DNA of 64,000 nucleotides from Delphinus delphis (Eukaryota > Chordata > Mammalia > Artiodactyla > Delphinidae). Below the pieces are notes generated by a model, which worked only from the letters and a program-made list of their open reading frames with translations, searched no databases and was not told the origin of the DNA. This document shows, one piece after another, positions 51,701 to 60,104 of the stretch. The position numbers and the translations under genes are program-made. The stretch's first letter is position 1, and the number at the start of each line of letters is the position of its first letter. The stretch lies in contig NC_082684.1 in assembly GCF_949987515.2 (NCBI RefSeq), forward strand, positions 44,048,006-44,112,005, written 5' to 3'.

Positions 51701-54700
51701 TTTTTTTGGGGAAACAGAAATTTACAAAAATGTTAGATCACATCTTCTTAATTAAAAAAGTACTTTCCCAATTCCTTATCTCTCCACTCCAAAGTCCACA
51801 ACAAAGTCATTTATTTGCTATTAACTTCTGTGTAAATTGCCTAACTTCCCTAAGTCTGTCTTCTTATTTGTAAAATAAGGGAGTGGCTAAAGAACATATA
51901 AGCAATTCTCATCAAGAATCAAGAACAGACCTAGCCAAATAATGTTTTTCTACTAATTCACTAATACTACTAATAATTCTAAAAAAGAAAAATAAGAATG
52001 TATTCAAAGTTATCCATGTATTAGTGAACCTCACTCATTTACATTCTGATGCATTTTCTTGATTGAGGAAAGGGAAGAATTAGCTAGCCCTCCAGTAATG
52101 GCCTAGCAGGTGAATGCCACTTCTTCCTCTTAGTCTTTGGATAAGGATAGTTAAAAACTCTGGACTGAACTCTAGCCCAGACTATTATCCTCTAGAGGAT
52201 AATTCAAGTTCTCTTAAGTGTAAGAATTTCATGATTGAAATTGCAAAAATAAGTTTGTCTGGGATCTTATTACAGAATGTCTCAATATATGTTCAATAAA
52301 TACTTTGCCGGATGACTCAACCTGTCATTTCAGAGTTATTCTAGGCCTTTTCTAAAACAGGACTTGAACTTTAAATGGCCCTGCAACTATAGGGAACAAT
52401 ACCAACCTAAGCTAGACTTAAGCTGGTACTGTTACTATCTATCCAGACAGCAAATCTCTAAACCAGAATCTAAATCAAGTTCTGTTGTGGGGAAAAAGTA
52501 GCTAGATAGAGGAAAGATCATTTGCATTCTTAAATCTTAAGTGATGGCCATCACCCTTTGGCAAATATGTGGATAAAAGGCCAGTGCATATCTGTTTAGC
52601 TCTAACTCTGGCCCCAGGAGGTCAGAAAACAGAAAAAAAAAATAAAACCTAACTAATTCGTTCAATGATACAGGATTAAATAAGTGGCAGATGAATTATC
52701 TGAACCCAAGTTGCTGCCTTCATAGAGATGTTGAAAAGTCCACCCAAACAAAAAGAATTTTTCTTTTGAAATATTCTGAGCACAGTGGGAAAGAACTCTG
52801 AAAACAAGCACAACTTCTTCAAGAAACTTATTATTGTACACAATACAAAAATCTTACCTCTACGAAATATTAAAATAAGCTACAAAGCCACAGATATAAA
52901 TACACTATGGTACTGGCAAAGAACAAAGTAATAGAACTGAGACAGACCAATGTTTATATGGGAGACATAATAAACTACTATCAACAGGCCCAGAAATCAA
53001 TGAAAAAAATACAAACTGTTTGGAAGATGATGTCAGGAAAACTGCCCCACAGCATAGAGAAAAACAAAATGAGAATACTACTTAACACCACATCCAGAGA
53101 TGGACTACAGACGGATTAAAGGCCTAAATATAATAGAGAAAATGATAAAGTCAAGAGGAAATAATGTAGTAAGATATCTTCGGGAAATAAAGGTAGGAAA
53201 AGACTTCAACAAATTCCCCCAAAGGGCTAACTACTTTGACTGCAACAAAACTAGGGATTTCTGTTTAACCGAGGGTAATGAAAAGTTAATTGACAATGAC
53301 AATAAGTTAAGATAAAATATCTATAATAGCTAAAAATGACATAGGACTAATATCAAGATTACGCAATGAACTCCTACAAGTTAATAGGAAAAAACCAGCA
53401 ACTCTTGCAGAAAAAAACAGACAACTGATATATACAGGCAATTCACATAAGAGGAAAACCAAAGGCCATTGCTACACAGAGAAATGCAAATGAAAGTAAG
53501 GTATTCTTTACACCAGTACTGGCAAATAGTGGAGTAAGTGTTAGGAAAGAATAGATACTGCTGATGAGAGTCTAGACTGGTCAAAGAATTCTGAGGAGCT
53601 AATTATTGGTAATATTTAGTCAAAATCAGTATAGATATGCCCCCATGTAACTGTCTGAGGTTATCTACTGCAGCACCGTTTTGATAGCTGAGTCGGGGGC
53701 AATCTGGGAGATCATCACCAGGGGAAGGGGAGATGTAAAATGTGACAGATGTAAACCATGGAGTACTACAGAGCAAGTAGATTCAATGGCCTAGATCTGC
53801 ACTATCCAGTATAGTAGCTGCTAGCCATACATGGCTATTTAAACTTAAAATGAAACACAATTAAAAACTGAGTTCCTCAGTTACAATAACCACATTTCAA
53901 AAACTCAACAGCTACATGTGGCCAGTAGCTGCAATATTAGACAGTATAGATTTAGAACATCTCCCATTTCCATCACTGAAGAAAATTCTACTGGACAGTG
54001 CTGCCCTAGATGAACACAAAGTAAACTGGATGTTTCCTAAAAATAGTGCTGAGAAATCTGACAAGCGTAAGAAAAGGGAATGACATCTATAGCACACTTA
54101 ATTGTATAATTTGAAAAATACATACACAAACACACAAACAAAAGGATAAAGATACCAAAGGGAATATATAAGTAAAGCAGGAGTACCTAGGATGGATGGA
54201 CCAATAAGGCTGATGAACCATATTGAAGATTATTAACCTCCTGAGGTACAACAAGAAGAACAACAAATGTAAGTCAGGTATCCCAGAGAAAATGGTAAAC
54301 TCCAAGGCTGGATGCCTTCAGTAACAAAAATTGTTAAGGTAGGAAAGAGGGAATTTTTCATATCCACATTGCCTACCACTTTTCCTTAAAATTACACTCA
54401 TCTTTGTCAGCCTCAATCTGGATTCAGAACTAGCTACTTCACTATAGAGCTTTTCTCAGGGAAGAATGAATGTTTGCAAGAAAGAGCTGTCCACCACTGA
54501 GAACAAAAGGTGAAACAGATCACTCAATTGCCACCCATATTTTACAGTGAGTTACTGTATATTCTCTTCACAGAGCTAGTTTGATAAAACGCGGCAAATT
54601 CTAAAAGTGGAACCAGATCAGCTCACACCATTTTAAAAAAGTGAATTCAGTTTAATTTTTTGTACTTTTTCAATTTTCTTCAACAATTAGGAACTTTAAA

Positions 54701-55218
54701 GTAAACTATCTGAGAATTTCTGGGAATGAAAAATAATTATAAGCTGAAAGTAACAGCCTGATACTGCTCAGCAAGAACTTTCCATAAATATGAGTTAAAA
54801 TGTCCTTGAATGATTTTTATTAAAGTAGAAAAATGTGAAACATGTTTATTGCTCAGGAAGTTTCCTTTCCTTTCGTCATCTCTACATCAATCTTACGTAG
54901 GTGGAGTTACGATACAGTAACATTAATATGAGAAAATACATAATACTTAAAATGTGCCAGGCATCAACTCATTTAATTCTCACAACACTATGAGGCAGTA
55001 TTATTACAATCTCCACTTAACAGATGAAACAAATGTTAAGTAACTTGTCCAGGTGTCGGACCAGGGATACACAGCATCACAAAACTACGCTACACCATCC
55101 ATCTGTCCGATCCATCACGCCTGAGGATTTAGATTTGCGTTTACCTGGAGAATCTGACGGTGCCACAAAGTGGACTTCCCGGTTCGTGGCTTATGAGCCA
55201 CACTGCCCGCTGGGCCAT
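35982..55218 (-). CDS. AP5M1: AP-5 complex subunit mu-1, complete, 8 coding exons
   Basis: Medium (mu) subunit of adaptor complex AP-5, which works with SPG11 and SPG15 at late endosomes/lysosomes in retrieval towards the Golgi; also described as MUDENG, a mu-homology-domain protein linked to cell death. Coding exons in transcript order are 55218-55145, 48711-48066, 43406-43179, 42605-42466, 41740-41655, 41563-41445, 38578-38482 and 36064-35982. Every junction has an AG acceptor and a GT donor and the phases fit. The sum is 1473 nt, giving 490 residues plus TAA, which equals the human length as I remember it. The protein starts [15 protein letters not shown] and ends VTYGSLLL. The mu homology domain should occupy roughly residues 205-476 (exon 2 end to exon 8). 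No frameshift or premature stop is seen. The start has a strong context (A at -3, G at +4). The gene is divergent from EXOC5. Confidence 0.96.
36778..36841. repeat. 32-base tandem duplication of the MIR head
   Basis: Two adjacent 32-base units (36778-36809, 36810-36841), each beginning ACATTGAGAGGCAACATAGC, with one T/C difference. Confidence 0.9.
36780..37060 (+). mobile_element. MIR SINE, near complete
   Basis: Full MIR-like order: TAGCATACTGGTTAAG head, GCCATTTACTAGCTATGTGA, CATCTGTAAAATGGAGATAA, GTGCCTGGCACATAGTAAG. The head is tandemly duplicated (36778-36841). In AP5M1 intron 7. Confidence 0.88.
38055..38275 (+). mobile_element. MIR SINE
   Basis: Contains CTAAGCATTAATGCTAAGTG, ATATATGAGGAAACTAAAT and AACTTGCCCAGAAGTAAA. 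In AP5M1 intron 7. Confidence 0.75.
38482..38578 (-). CDS. AP5M1: AP5M1 coding exon 7
   Basis: 97 nt coding for [19 protein letters not shown] and following residues through KPKIST (432-463), plus one base. Acceptor TCTTGTTCTAG, donor ACAT|GTAAGT. It is too short for an open-frame scan to pick up and was found by reading the expected family C-terminus on the minus strand. At the 7/8 junction the protein reads Thr-Tyr where I remember Ala-His in human. Confidence 0.93.
38795..38985 (+). mobile_element. MIR SINE
   Basis: Contains CATGAGGGAACTGAGGTTCA and GCATTTGAACTCAGACCTGC. In AP5M1 intron 6. Confidence 0.82.
40350..40480 (+). mobile_element. L2 fragment
   Basis: Contains CATTCATCAAATATTTATGC, TACTGAACTAGATGTTGGGA and CCCTCCTGGAGCTTCAAG. 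Confidence 0.7.
40690..41170 (+). mobile_element. L2-like fragment
   Basis: Diverged LINE2 text ending GAGGGCAAAGACTACATCTT. Boundaries uncertain. Confidence 0.45.
41445..41563 (-). CDS. AP5M1: AP5M1 coding exon 6
   Basis: 119 nt. It completes the split glycine codon and continues [18 protein letters not shown] to end at AYLK (residue 431). Acceptor TCTGTTTTTAG, donor AAAG|GTAAAT. Intron 5 is only 91 bases, so exons 5 and 6 are close together. Confidence 0.94.
41655..41740 (-). CDS. AP5M1: AP5M1 coding exon 5
   Basis: 86 nt. The first base completes AGA (Arg 363), followed by [18 protein letters not shown] and ending near SLLIWNI. Acceptor CTTTTTTAAAG, donor ATATTG|GTAAAC. It leaves one base of the glycine codon that is completed in exon 6. 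Confidence 0.94.
42466..42605 (-). CDS. AP5M1: AP5M1 coding exon 4
   Basis: 140 nt coding for residues 317-362 and two bases of codon 363. It starts [19 protein letters not shown] and ends with IPFYN. Acceptor TTTGTTTCCAG, donor AACAG|GTAGGA. It is part of the mu homology domain. Intron 3 before it is 573 bases. Confidence 0.95.
43179..43406 (-). CDS. AP5M1: AP5M1 coding exon 3
   Basis: 228 nt, exactly 76 codons (residues 241-316), starting [17 protein letters not shown] and ending CYYTSQ. Acceptor TTTGTGTTGCAG, donor CAG|GTAAAC. It encodes part of the mu homology domain. The open frame carries on into the intron, but the donor and the good phase-0 fit to exon 4 define the end. Confidence 0.95.
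43740..44060 (+). mobile_element. L2-like fragment
   Basis: Contains AAACCTCTCAATAGTTCCCC and TTGCTGTTTGGTTCCCATC, diverged L2-type sequence in AP5M1 intron 2. Confidence 0.45.
44370..44850 (+). mobile_element. L2 3' end split by SINE
   Basis: TTTGTATCTCTAGTGCCCAG before, and AATAATGTTTGCTGAATGG after, the long-form SINE at 44473-44818; together they form a normal L2 3' end. Confidence 0.7.
44473..44818 (+). mobile_element. Long-form CHR SINE without A tail
   Basis: Starts GGGACTTCCCTTGTGG and ends ACCCAACGCAGCC with no A-rich tail. A perfect duplication AGAGATACTCCA flanks it (44461-44472, 44819-44830). It sits inside an L2 fragment in AP5M1 intron 2, antisense to the gene. Confidence 0.9.
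45539..45759 (+). mobile_element. CHR-type SINE, short form
   Basis: Short form with an A tail of nearly 30, flanked by GAGAAAAGA at 45530-45538 and 45761-45769. In AP5M1 intron 2, antisense to the gene and opposed to the copy at 46398. Confidence 0.92.
46398..46595 (-). mobile_element. CHR-type SINE, short form
   Basis: Minus orientation (sense to AP5M1), flanked by CTGGAATGTATTTTT at 46383-46397 and 46596-46610. Lies about 640 bases from an opposed copy. Confidence 0.92.
47090..47600 (+). mobile_element. MLT1-like MaLR LTR remnant
   Basis: Old LTR-type sequence with GCCAGCCATGTGACTGAGTC and a terminal ATAATAAATGTTTATTGG. Diverged; subfamily not determined. Confidence 0.6.
47634..47873. 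mobile_element. Tigger/MER2-like DNA transposon remnant
   Basis: Terminal inverted repeats CGACCCTTGAACAATGC and ATTGTTCAAGGGTC bound about 240 bases containing CCGCATCTGTGGATTTAGCC. Nonautonomous TcMar-Tigger type. In AP5M1 intron 2. Confidence 0.75.
48066..48711 (-). CDS. AP5M1: AP5M1 coding exon 2 (largest)
   Basis: 646 nt coding for residues 25-240, including the stretch with [14 protein letters not shown] and the start of the mu homology domain. The acceptor is TTAATACAG and the donor AAG|GTGAGA. The first base completes an AGA arginine codon with exon 1. The open frame runs on past the donor for 33 bases into the intron, so the true end is set by the splice donor and by continuity into exon 3 (CK|CDLEG). 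A GU-rich tract lies just upstream on the sense strand. Confidence 0.95.
48775..48873 (-). repeat. A/C-rich tract, GU-rich in the AP5M1 transcript
   Basis: The plus strand is almost entirely A and C; read in the AP5M1 sense direction it is a U/G-rich tract about 60-160 bases upstream of the exon 2 acceptor. It is low-complexity sequence, possibly a splicing regulatory region. Confidence 0.6.
49060..49565 (-). mobile_element. Old L1-like fragment left of mariner
   Basis: Contains CAGTATTCCATTGGG and CTGCAAAGAAGATTTTCTTG, degenerate forms of motifs seen in reverse-oriented L1 3' regions, then a stretch that resumes after the mariner. Diverged; family and boundaries uncertain. Confidence 0.45.
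49566..50799 (+). mobile_element. Mariner (Tc1/mariner) element, near full length, inactive
   Basis: The left end starts TTAGGTTGGTCAAAAAGTTC and the right end is an inverted match (GAACTTTTTGGCCAACCCAATA-like), at TA-type target sites. Length is about 1.23 kb, close to the usual 1.28 kb. It interrupts an older L1-like repeat whose two halves (to about 49565 and from about 50800) read continuously. It resembles the mariner family known from cetartiodactyls; the family name was not checked. Confidence 0.85.
49780..50725 (+). pseudogene. Mariner transposase pseudogene
   Basis: Remains of a DD34D transposase, which cuts and pastes the element. 49795-50214 stays open and includes the helix-turn-helix region and the first catalytic Asp in MGDEK. 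A TGA at 50212, in a position where a CGA would be expected, ends it. Later pieces are still legible: HQDNARPR at about 50428 with the second Asp, then HPPYSPD followed by an apparent small deletion that shifts the frame near the third Asp, then [20 protein letters not shown] to a TAA at about 50722. An internal TAG also lies between the second and third Asp. It cannot encode an active enzyme. Confidence 0.85.
50800..51470. mobile_element. Old L1-like fragment right of mariner, split by SINE
   Basis: Continues the repeat interrupted by the mariner (GTTTCAGGTATGTAACATAA onward) and is itself split by a long-form SINE. It includes ATAGTCACCATGCTGTATAT and a following stretch common in old mammalian L1-associated repeats. 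Family assignment is from memory. Confidence 0.45.
50940..51276 (+). mobile_element. CHR-type SINE, long form
   Basis: Long form with AAATAAATTA-type tail. Duplication AAGACTTCCTGT at 50928-50939 and 51277-51288. Inserted in an old L1-like repeat in AP5M1 intron 1. Confidence 0.9.
52850..53785 (+). mobile_element. Degenerate L1 ORF2/3' fragment
   Basis: Diverged L1 text, e.g. CACTATGGTACTGGCAAAGA, GGCCTAAATATAATAGAG, AGAGAAATGCAAATGAAAG and GGAGTACTACAGAGCAAG. No intact reading frame. Old L1M-type copy in AP5M1 intron 1. Confidence 0.75.
53790..54008. mobile_element. hAT-Charlie-type nonautonomous DNA transposon
   Basis: Contains GCACTATCCAGTATAGTAGC, TACATGTGGCCAGTAGCTG and terminal CTACTGGACAGTGCTG, typical of a MER-type hAT repeat. 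Exact family uncertain. Confidence 0.6.
54945..55065 (+). mobile_element. MIR fragment near AP5M1 exon 1
   Basis: Contains GTGCCAGGCATCAACTC, TCTCACAACACTATGAGGC and GTTAAGTAACTTGTCCAGG. It lies 80 bases inside intron 1. Confidence 0.8.
55145..55218 (-). CDS. AP5M1: AP5M1 coding exon 1
   Basis: Encodes residues 1-24 plus two bases of codon 25, beginning [15 protein letters not shown]. The exon ends ...TCCAG followed by the donor GTAAAC on the minus strand. The start ATG lies in TTATCATGG, a strong initiation context. Intron 1 that follows is about 6.4 kb. Confidence 0.95.
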
Positions 55219-55227
55219 GATAAGCCA

Positions 55228-55236
55228 CTAAGGCAT
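55228..55236 (-). promoter_or_regulatory. Minimal uORF (ATG CCT TAG) in AP5M1 leader
   Basis: On the minus strand ATG at 55236 is followed by one sense codon and TAG, ending nine bases before the AP5M1 start codon. Function is inferred from the general behaviour of minimal uORFs. Confidence 0.45.
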
Positions 55237-55730
55237 CAGCTCTTCGCTAAGGTGGCCACCGAAGAAGAGCGCAGACCAGCTTTCTCAGGCGTTTTCTTTT
55301 ACCAGAAGCCCCGAGGCTCACGCAACTAGAGCCACATTCTGCCCCACCACAGACAGGTCGGGCTCAGCAGAGAAGCTAACTCCTTCAGGTGAAGTCACTA
55401 AAACCTCTGAGTCCGCGCTGGACAACACACGCCACAAAAAGTTCTGTGAATCCGCCCTTAAAACCTCCGGAAATCTATTTATCCCCACCAACCCTGCTAC
55501 TTTCTTCCTTTCGAGTCCACTTCCGGGACGGTAGCCCGCAAGGATCATGATGCCTCACTCGCCCGCGCGGGGAGGCTCTTCGCGGTTCGCCTGCTGCTCT
55601 CCCCCTTGCCGGCCCCTCCCAACAGCCACCCGGGCGCGCGCAGCTCCACTTCCGGCGTACGAGGCGGTGACAATGGGAGCGGCGCGGGCGGCGCCGGGAG
55701 GCAGCTGACAGGCGTCTGCGGCTTCGCTTC

Positions 55731-55838
55731 ATGGCCGCTTTCCCGCCCCGCCTGGGCTCTGCGGGGAGCGGGGCGGCCCGCGGCGGCCGGGAGCCGGAGC
55801 TGGCGAGCCGAGCAGAGACCTGTGCGCGGCGCCGCTGA
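55731..55838 (+). other. Upstream ORF in putative EXOC5 leader
   Basis: ATG at 55731 opens a 35-codon frame ending TGA at 55836-55838, upstream of the EXOC5 start and not overlapping it. The context is moderate (T at -3, G at +4). It matters only if transcription starts before it, which is unknown. Confidence 0.4.
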
Positions 55839-55846
55839 GGCGCAGC

Positions 55847-55852
55847 ATGTGA
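55847..55852 (+). promoter_or_regulatory. Minimal start-stop uORF in EXOC5 leader
   Basis: ATGTGA, a start codon directly followed by a stop, 47 bases before the EXOC5 ATG, with A at -3. Such elements can stall initiating ribosomes. Presence is seen; function is inference. Confidence 0.5.
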
Positions 55853-55898
55853 AGAAGAGACGGCATCCAGTACGAAGCGAGCCTCTCAGCCGGCCGGG

Positions 55899-55925
55899 AT
55901 GGCCACGACGGCCGAGCTGTTCGAG
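55899..55925 (+). CDS. EXOC5: EXOC5 (exocyst Sec10) first coding exon, partial gene
   Basis: EXOC5 is the Sec10 subunit of the exocyst, the octameric complex that tethers post-Golgi vesicles to the plasma membrane and supports polarised secretion and ciliogenesis. This exon codes for MATTAELFE and ends GAG|GTGGGT, a usable splice donor, matching the known start of human EXOC5. The ATG context is strong (G at -3, G at +4). The next residues of the family (beginning EPFVADEY) were searched for by eye on the plus strand to 64000 and not found, so exon 2 lies beyond the window. The leader contains upstream ATGs at 55731 and 55847. The gene is divergent from AP5M1. Confidence 0.93.
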
Positions 55926-56572
55926 GTGGGTCTCCGCAGCTCTTCAGGGAGTGGCGGGCCCGGGGTGCGAGCAGCGAGGTGGGCGGGCAGAGGAGCGGGC
56001 GTTCGCGGCTGCGGGAGCAGCCCTGGGGAAGGAAGGTGAGAAGGGGAAGGGGTGGGGTGGTGGCTCCCGTGTCGGCGCGGGCGGAGCGTGAAAGGGGGGA
56101 GGGGTGGCTTGGGGACCGGGGTGGGGAGGTGGGCAGGGGAGCAATCCCGGAGTCCCAGCGGAGGAGCATTGGTTTTGTCCGCACGGCTGGAAGGGAGCCT
56201 CGGGGTTTGGGCGTTGGAAGATGAACTCGGGATGAGAGTGGGAAGGGCTGACTTGGGGCGCGGAAAGAGGAGCCTGATCCAGGTCTGGCGAGCCCCGTCT
56301 TGTCGCGTGGATCCCCGCGTGATATTCTAGGGCCCCCCCCCCCCCACCTTGAGATTGGGACGACTAGGCGCTTTTGGTGGTTGAGTAATGACTACGTTAG
56401 CCAGTGTTGGAAGCGGCGCTCACTTGCCTACGAGTTTACCCTTCCATTTGAAAAGGCTGTAGTATTTTTTACGACGATAAAGGCCTACTAAGCCCTTTCC
56501 GACTGAAGGAAGTCAAAACTAAAATTAACATTTGTGTTCGGGTCTTGAGGAATTGAAGTGTATTATAACCCC

Positions 56573-56753
56573 CCTCAGCTCGGTGCTTTGTGACGACCTA
56601 GAGGGGTGGGATAGGGAGGGTGGGAGGGAGACGCAAGAGGGAGGGGATATGGGGATGTATGTATATGTATAGCTGATTCACTTTATTATACAACAGCAAC
56701 TAACACACTGTTGTAAAGCAATTACACTCCAATAAAGATGTAAAAAAAAAAAA
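56573..56753 (+). mobile_element. L1 3' end, 5'-truncated
   Basis: About 180 bases matching the L1 tail also seen at 27320-27500: CTCAGCTCGGTGCTTTG, AGCTGATTCACTTTATTATA, CCAATAAAGATG, then an A tail. Sense orientation in EXOC5 intron 1. Confidence 0.85.
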
Positions 56754-58043
56754 GAATCCTTAACGCGTGAGACAGTGAGATTCTAATGTGTTTCTTGGAC
56801 CGTTTTCAGTCTCTAAAACTTAAAATTCAGTTTAGGGGAATCCTGTGTGAGAAGCTGTGATGCTTGAGATAATAGAATAGGAAAATTTTAATTAGACCAC
56901 CTAACAACGTGTAGGGGATCTTCTTTTGTGACAGAAATGAAAACTGAGATGTGAAGGAAGGGGAAGGAAGAACCTTTTTGATGTGTGCTTGTGTTTCATA
57001 TTGAATAATAAAAGTGTAAGAAATAATTAAGAAGACTGCAGTTGACAATAGATAATTTCTCCATAAGTGAAAATTGGATCCTTTTTTCTGCGTGAGATTC
57101 AGCAGGTTTTGTTTGGGTTTTTTTGGCTTAAAATTTGAATGCCACAGTTTCTATAACAACTGGGAACTTTTCATTTGTTAGCTAACTATATTTTGGGTTT
57201 CTGTCAGCTTTTGGATAGATAATGCATTTATTGAGGAATAGTATATGCCATTTTTATAATAAGTTGTAATAAGATAGTAATTTATGAGTGAAGAAATATA
57301 ATTGTAAGAAAGAATTGGGAAATATTAATTACATTTCCTCGGATTTAAGTGTAGGGATATACTTTACATTAATTTCTCTAACTCCAAAATTGTGCCATCT
57401 GTTTATTGATTGACACAGGAGCAGGGAGACATTCTTTTTGCTACAAGCTTTTACTGTGTGTTCCTGAGCAAGATACTAAGTAATTCTGTAGTTCCTTGTT
57501 TTATTTTCACATTTTTGTAAAGGTAGAAAACAGTTTATGAACTTGAAGCCTTTAATATAATGAAATATGGGACGAGCCAGCTACTAATAGAAAACTGTTA
57601 TTTTGTCATACAGTTCAGAAGGCATTAACCTTTGGGCTTATGGATCCTGCTTGACATTCCCAGTTGTCTTTTTTTTCTTTGAATGTTTGATCCCATGAGT
57701 CCACATATACTTCCTTGAAAATATATTTGATTTCTGTTCCCCCTGCCCCCACCATGGGGGAAGGAGAGGAGGTAGAGAAATATCTGTAGTATATTTAGCT
57801 TTCTAGGGTCTTGCCATTTAGTAAAGTAGTTAAACTAAATTAGGGTTTAAGTTAACTCAGTGACTCCAGTTATGATAGCAGGTAATATTCCCTTACCAGT
57901 GATGATAGAGACAGACTAGTCCTGTGTCCACAGCGTTCATAGAACGACCTTGAACATGCTTATGGATCTTAACTCATGTGACTTTCTCTTTCCTGACCGT
58001 ATGTAGTATGTTGTTTCATCAAAATTAAAAGTGTACTATCTTA

Positions 58044-58329
58044 GGGACTTCCCTGGTGGTGCAGTGGTTGAGAATCTGCCTGCCAATGCAGGGGACACGG
58101 GTTCAAGCCCTGGTCCGGGAAGATCCCACATGCTGTGGAGCAACTAAGCCCGTGCGCCGCAACTACTGAGCCTGCGCATCTGGAGCCGGTCCTCCGCAAC
58201 AAGAGAAGCCACCGCAGTGAGAAGCCCTTGCACTGCAACGAAGAGTAGCCCCCGCTCGCCGCAGCTAGAGAAAGCCCGCGTGCAGCAACGAAGACCCAAG
58301 GCAGCCAAAAATAAATAAATAAATAAATA
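58044..58329 (+). mobile_element. CHR-type SINE, long form
   Basis: Starts GGGACTTCCCTGGTGGTGC, ends in AAATAAATAAATAAAT. Sense orientation in EXOC5 intron 1. No clear target-site duplication was found by eye. Confidence 0.88.
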
Positions 58330-59184
58330 GAATTTTTTAAAAAGCATATTACTTTAATAGTTACAATTAAAGGTAAATAGTCATGATTAAGAAGTGTATT
58401 TATCTTTTCATCCCTACAGTGGATTCTACTCTTGAATAAGTTTTCATCCCTAAGTGAAAAGTTGGTCTCTTGCTTTAGAGGGAGAAGGAAAAAAAGAAAA
58501 CAAAAACCAAACTTCGTTTGTCACCTCCATTTCCTGTTGCTTTTGCCTTAGGACCTAGGTTGTAGGAAAGTCAGGAGTTCTTTTTCTCTTGCTTCCCTTT
58601 CTTAGTCACAGCTGGAGAACTGTGGAAAACAGAGGTCAGGATGTAGTCAAGGATATTTAGTTTTTGCATCCTGGCTTTAATGCACCAATAAACTGAGTTG
58701 TGTTTTAATTTTTTCACATTGAAAAACAAGTTAAATCAATACAAAATTATGTTTTGAATCCATGAAATTTCATAAGTGTTAATCCTATTTCTTTTAAAAT
58801 CTTCTTATTGGTCCTGTGAGACTTCCTTTTTAACATAAACACCTTCATACAACAAAATCAAACTACCGGATATTTCCTCAATTGACAGAAATAGTTTAAA
58901 AGTTTTGTCTGCAGTGTTTCTAAATGATCACCTCAGGTTGGACATTCTAAACAGGAATTCCTATGTGGTTTGGATTATGTCCTCTTTATAAAAAGTGGCA
59001 GGGATAGTAAATTTTTTCTTTGTTGTCATAAGTATTCCTCTCTTTTCACTGCACTACTGAGAACATTGTACTCCCTTCTCACTTGCTATTTTTCTCTCCT
59101 GTCATTCTTCTGGAGACAATGACTATTCTTCTGCTTGGGCAAGCTACCTTTATGGGAAAGTTCTTTGTTAAGTAGGGTCCGTTA

Positions 59185-59225
59185 CCCATTCATTCAACAA
59201 ATATTTGTTGAGTACCTACTAAGTT
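59185..59225 (+). mobile_element. L2 3' fragment
   Basis: Short match: CATTCATTCAACAAATATTT followed by GTTGAGTACCTACTA. Confidence 0.6.
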
Positions 59226-60104
59226 AATGAGGCTGCATGTCTCAAAGGGTGTGCTGTATACATATTAATCCTATGAGATGTGCTGCAAAAAACCCAAATG
59301 GTTCAGAGCCCAAGGAAGTTTGGGGTATGGGCATGCTTTGTTTCATTAGAGATTTACAATATACCTTAGTATGTTAAATATTCTAAGAAGTTCATTTCCC
59401 AAACTTCTTTGACCATGAGCCTGTTTTACTTTCTACAGTTAGTTTTGTGAATTCTATGGAACATACTTTGGAAAATGTTGAATTATATATAGAACTCACC
59501 CTTACTGTTAAATAAGGGAAGAGAAGATAGATATATAACTATATATATATGTATAAAGCAGACAAGACGATAAAAGTCCAGATATAAAGGGAGGTAACTG
59601 TAGACCCCAGAGACAAGGGAAGAGTTCATTTTAGCTGAAATATATAGCATGCATGAAGAAGAAGAGTGCTATGTAAGGTAATCGGGGTTTAATTGTAGAG
59701 GTCCTAAATGCCAGGATTAGGAATTTGATTTTTTTTTTCTTTCTTGTAAACGTAGATGCCTTGATAATAGTGTTTGAGGTCATGTAATTTGACTGTGGTG
59801 ACAATGGCTATTTGACTTCCAGATTAGAATTTGAATAGCTAACAACACGTTTGTGTAAAAACATATTTATGTCTCTTAGATTTACAAACTAAGTAACAAA
59901 AGCTATTTAAACAGACTTATTGAAAAAGACTTATTCTCTTGTTCAATTAACTATTTAAATATGTTTAATGAACATGAGATATACAAGTAAGGACCACTCC
60001 TTTACCTTCAGGGTGCTGAAATGCTACTTGTTTTAGACATATTAGCTATTAAACAAGTGTTTGTGGAACCTTGCCACCAATTACAGTATCATGTATATGA
60101 GAAA

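Larger units (their letters stand above)
48712..55144 (-). other. AP5M1: AP5M1 intron 1
   Basis: About 6.4 kb. It contains a MIR fragment, a hAT-Charlie-like element, an old L1 segment, a long-form CHR SINE, a mariner nested in an L1-like repeat, and the GU-rich tract before exon 2. The interval 51470-52850 holds nothing I recognise. Confidence 0.85.
55219..55898. promoter_or_regulatory. Shared bidirectional AP5M1/EXOC5 promoter region
   Basis: 680 bases separate the divergent start codons. The right part is very GC- and CpG-rich. Two ETS-type cores (ACTTCCGG, i.e. CCGGAAGT on the minus strand) are at 55519-55526 and 55648-55655. No TATA box is obvious. Divergent housekeeping genes with a CpG island and ETS sites are a common mammalian arrangement. 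Exact transcription starts cannot be read here. Confidence 0.8.
55540..56330. other. CpG island
   Basis: Dense CG dinucleotides and high GC from the AP5M1-side flank through EXOC5 exon 1 into the start of its intron 1, in sharp contrast with the AT-rich surroundings. The right boundary is near a run of 14 C at about 56333-56346. Boundaries were judged by eye. Confidence 0.85.

Noticed and set aside
55024..55329. 101-codon plus-strand open frame over AP5M1 exon 1
   Set aside because: It is antisense to AP5M1 exon 1 and a MIR fragment, with no family resemblance.
55606..56330. Several Arg/Gly/Pro-rich open frames on both strands (up to 161 codons)
   Set aside because: GC-rich CpG-island sequence has few stop codons. 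These frames ignore the EXOC5 exon 1 boundary and its splice donor.
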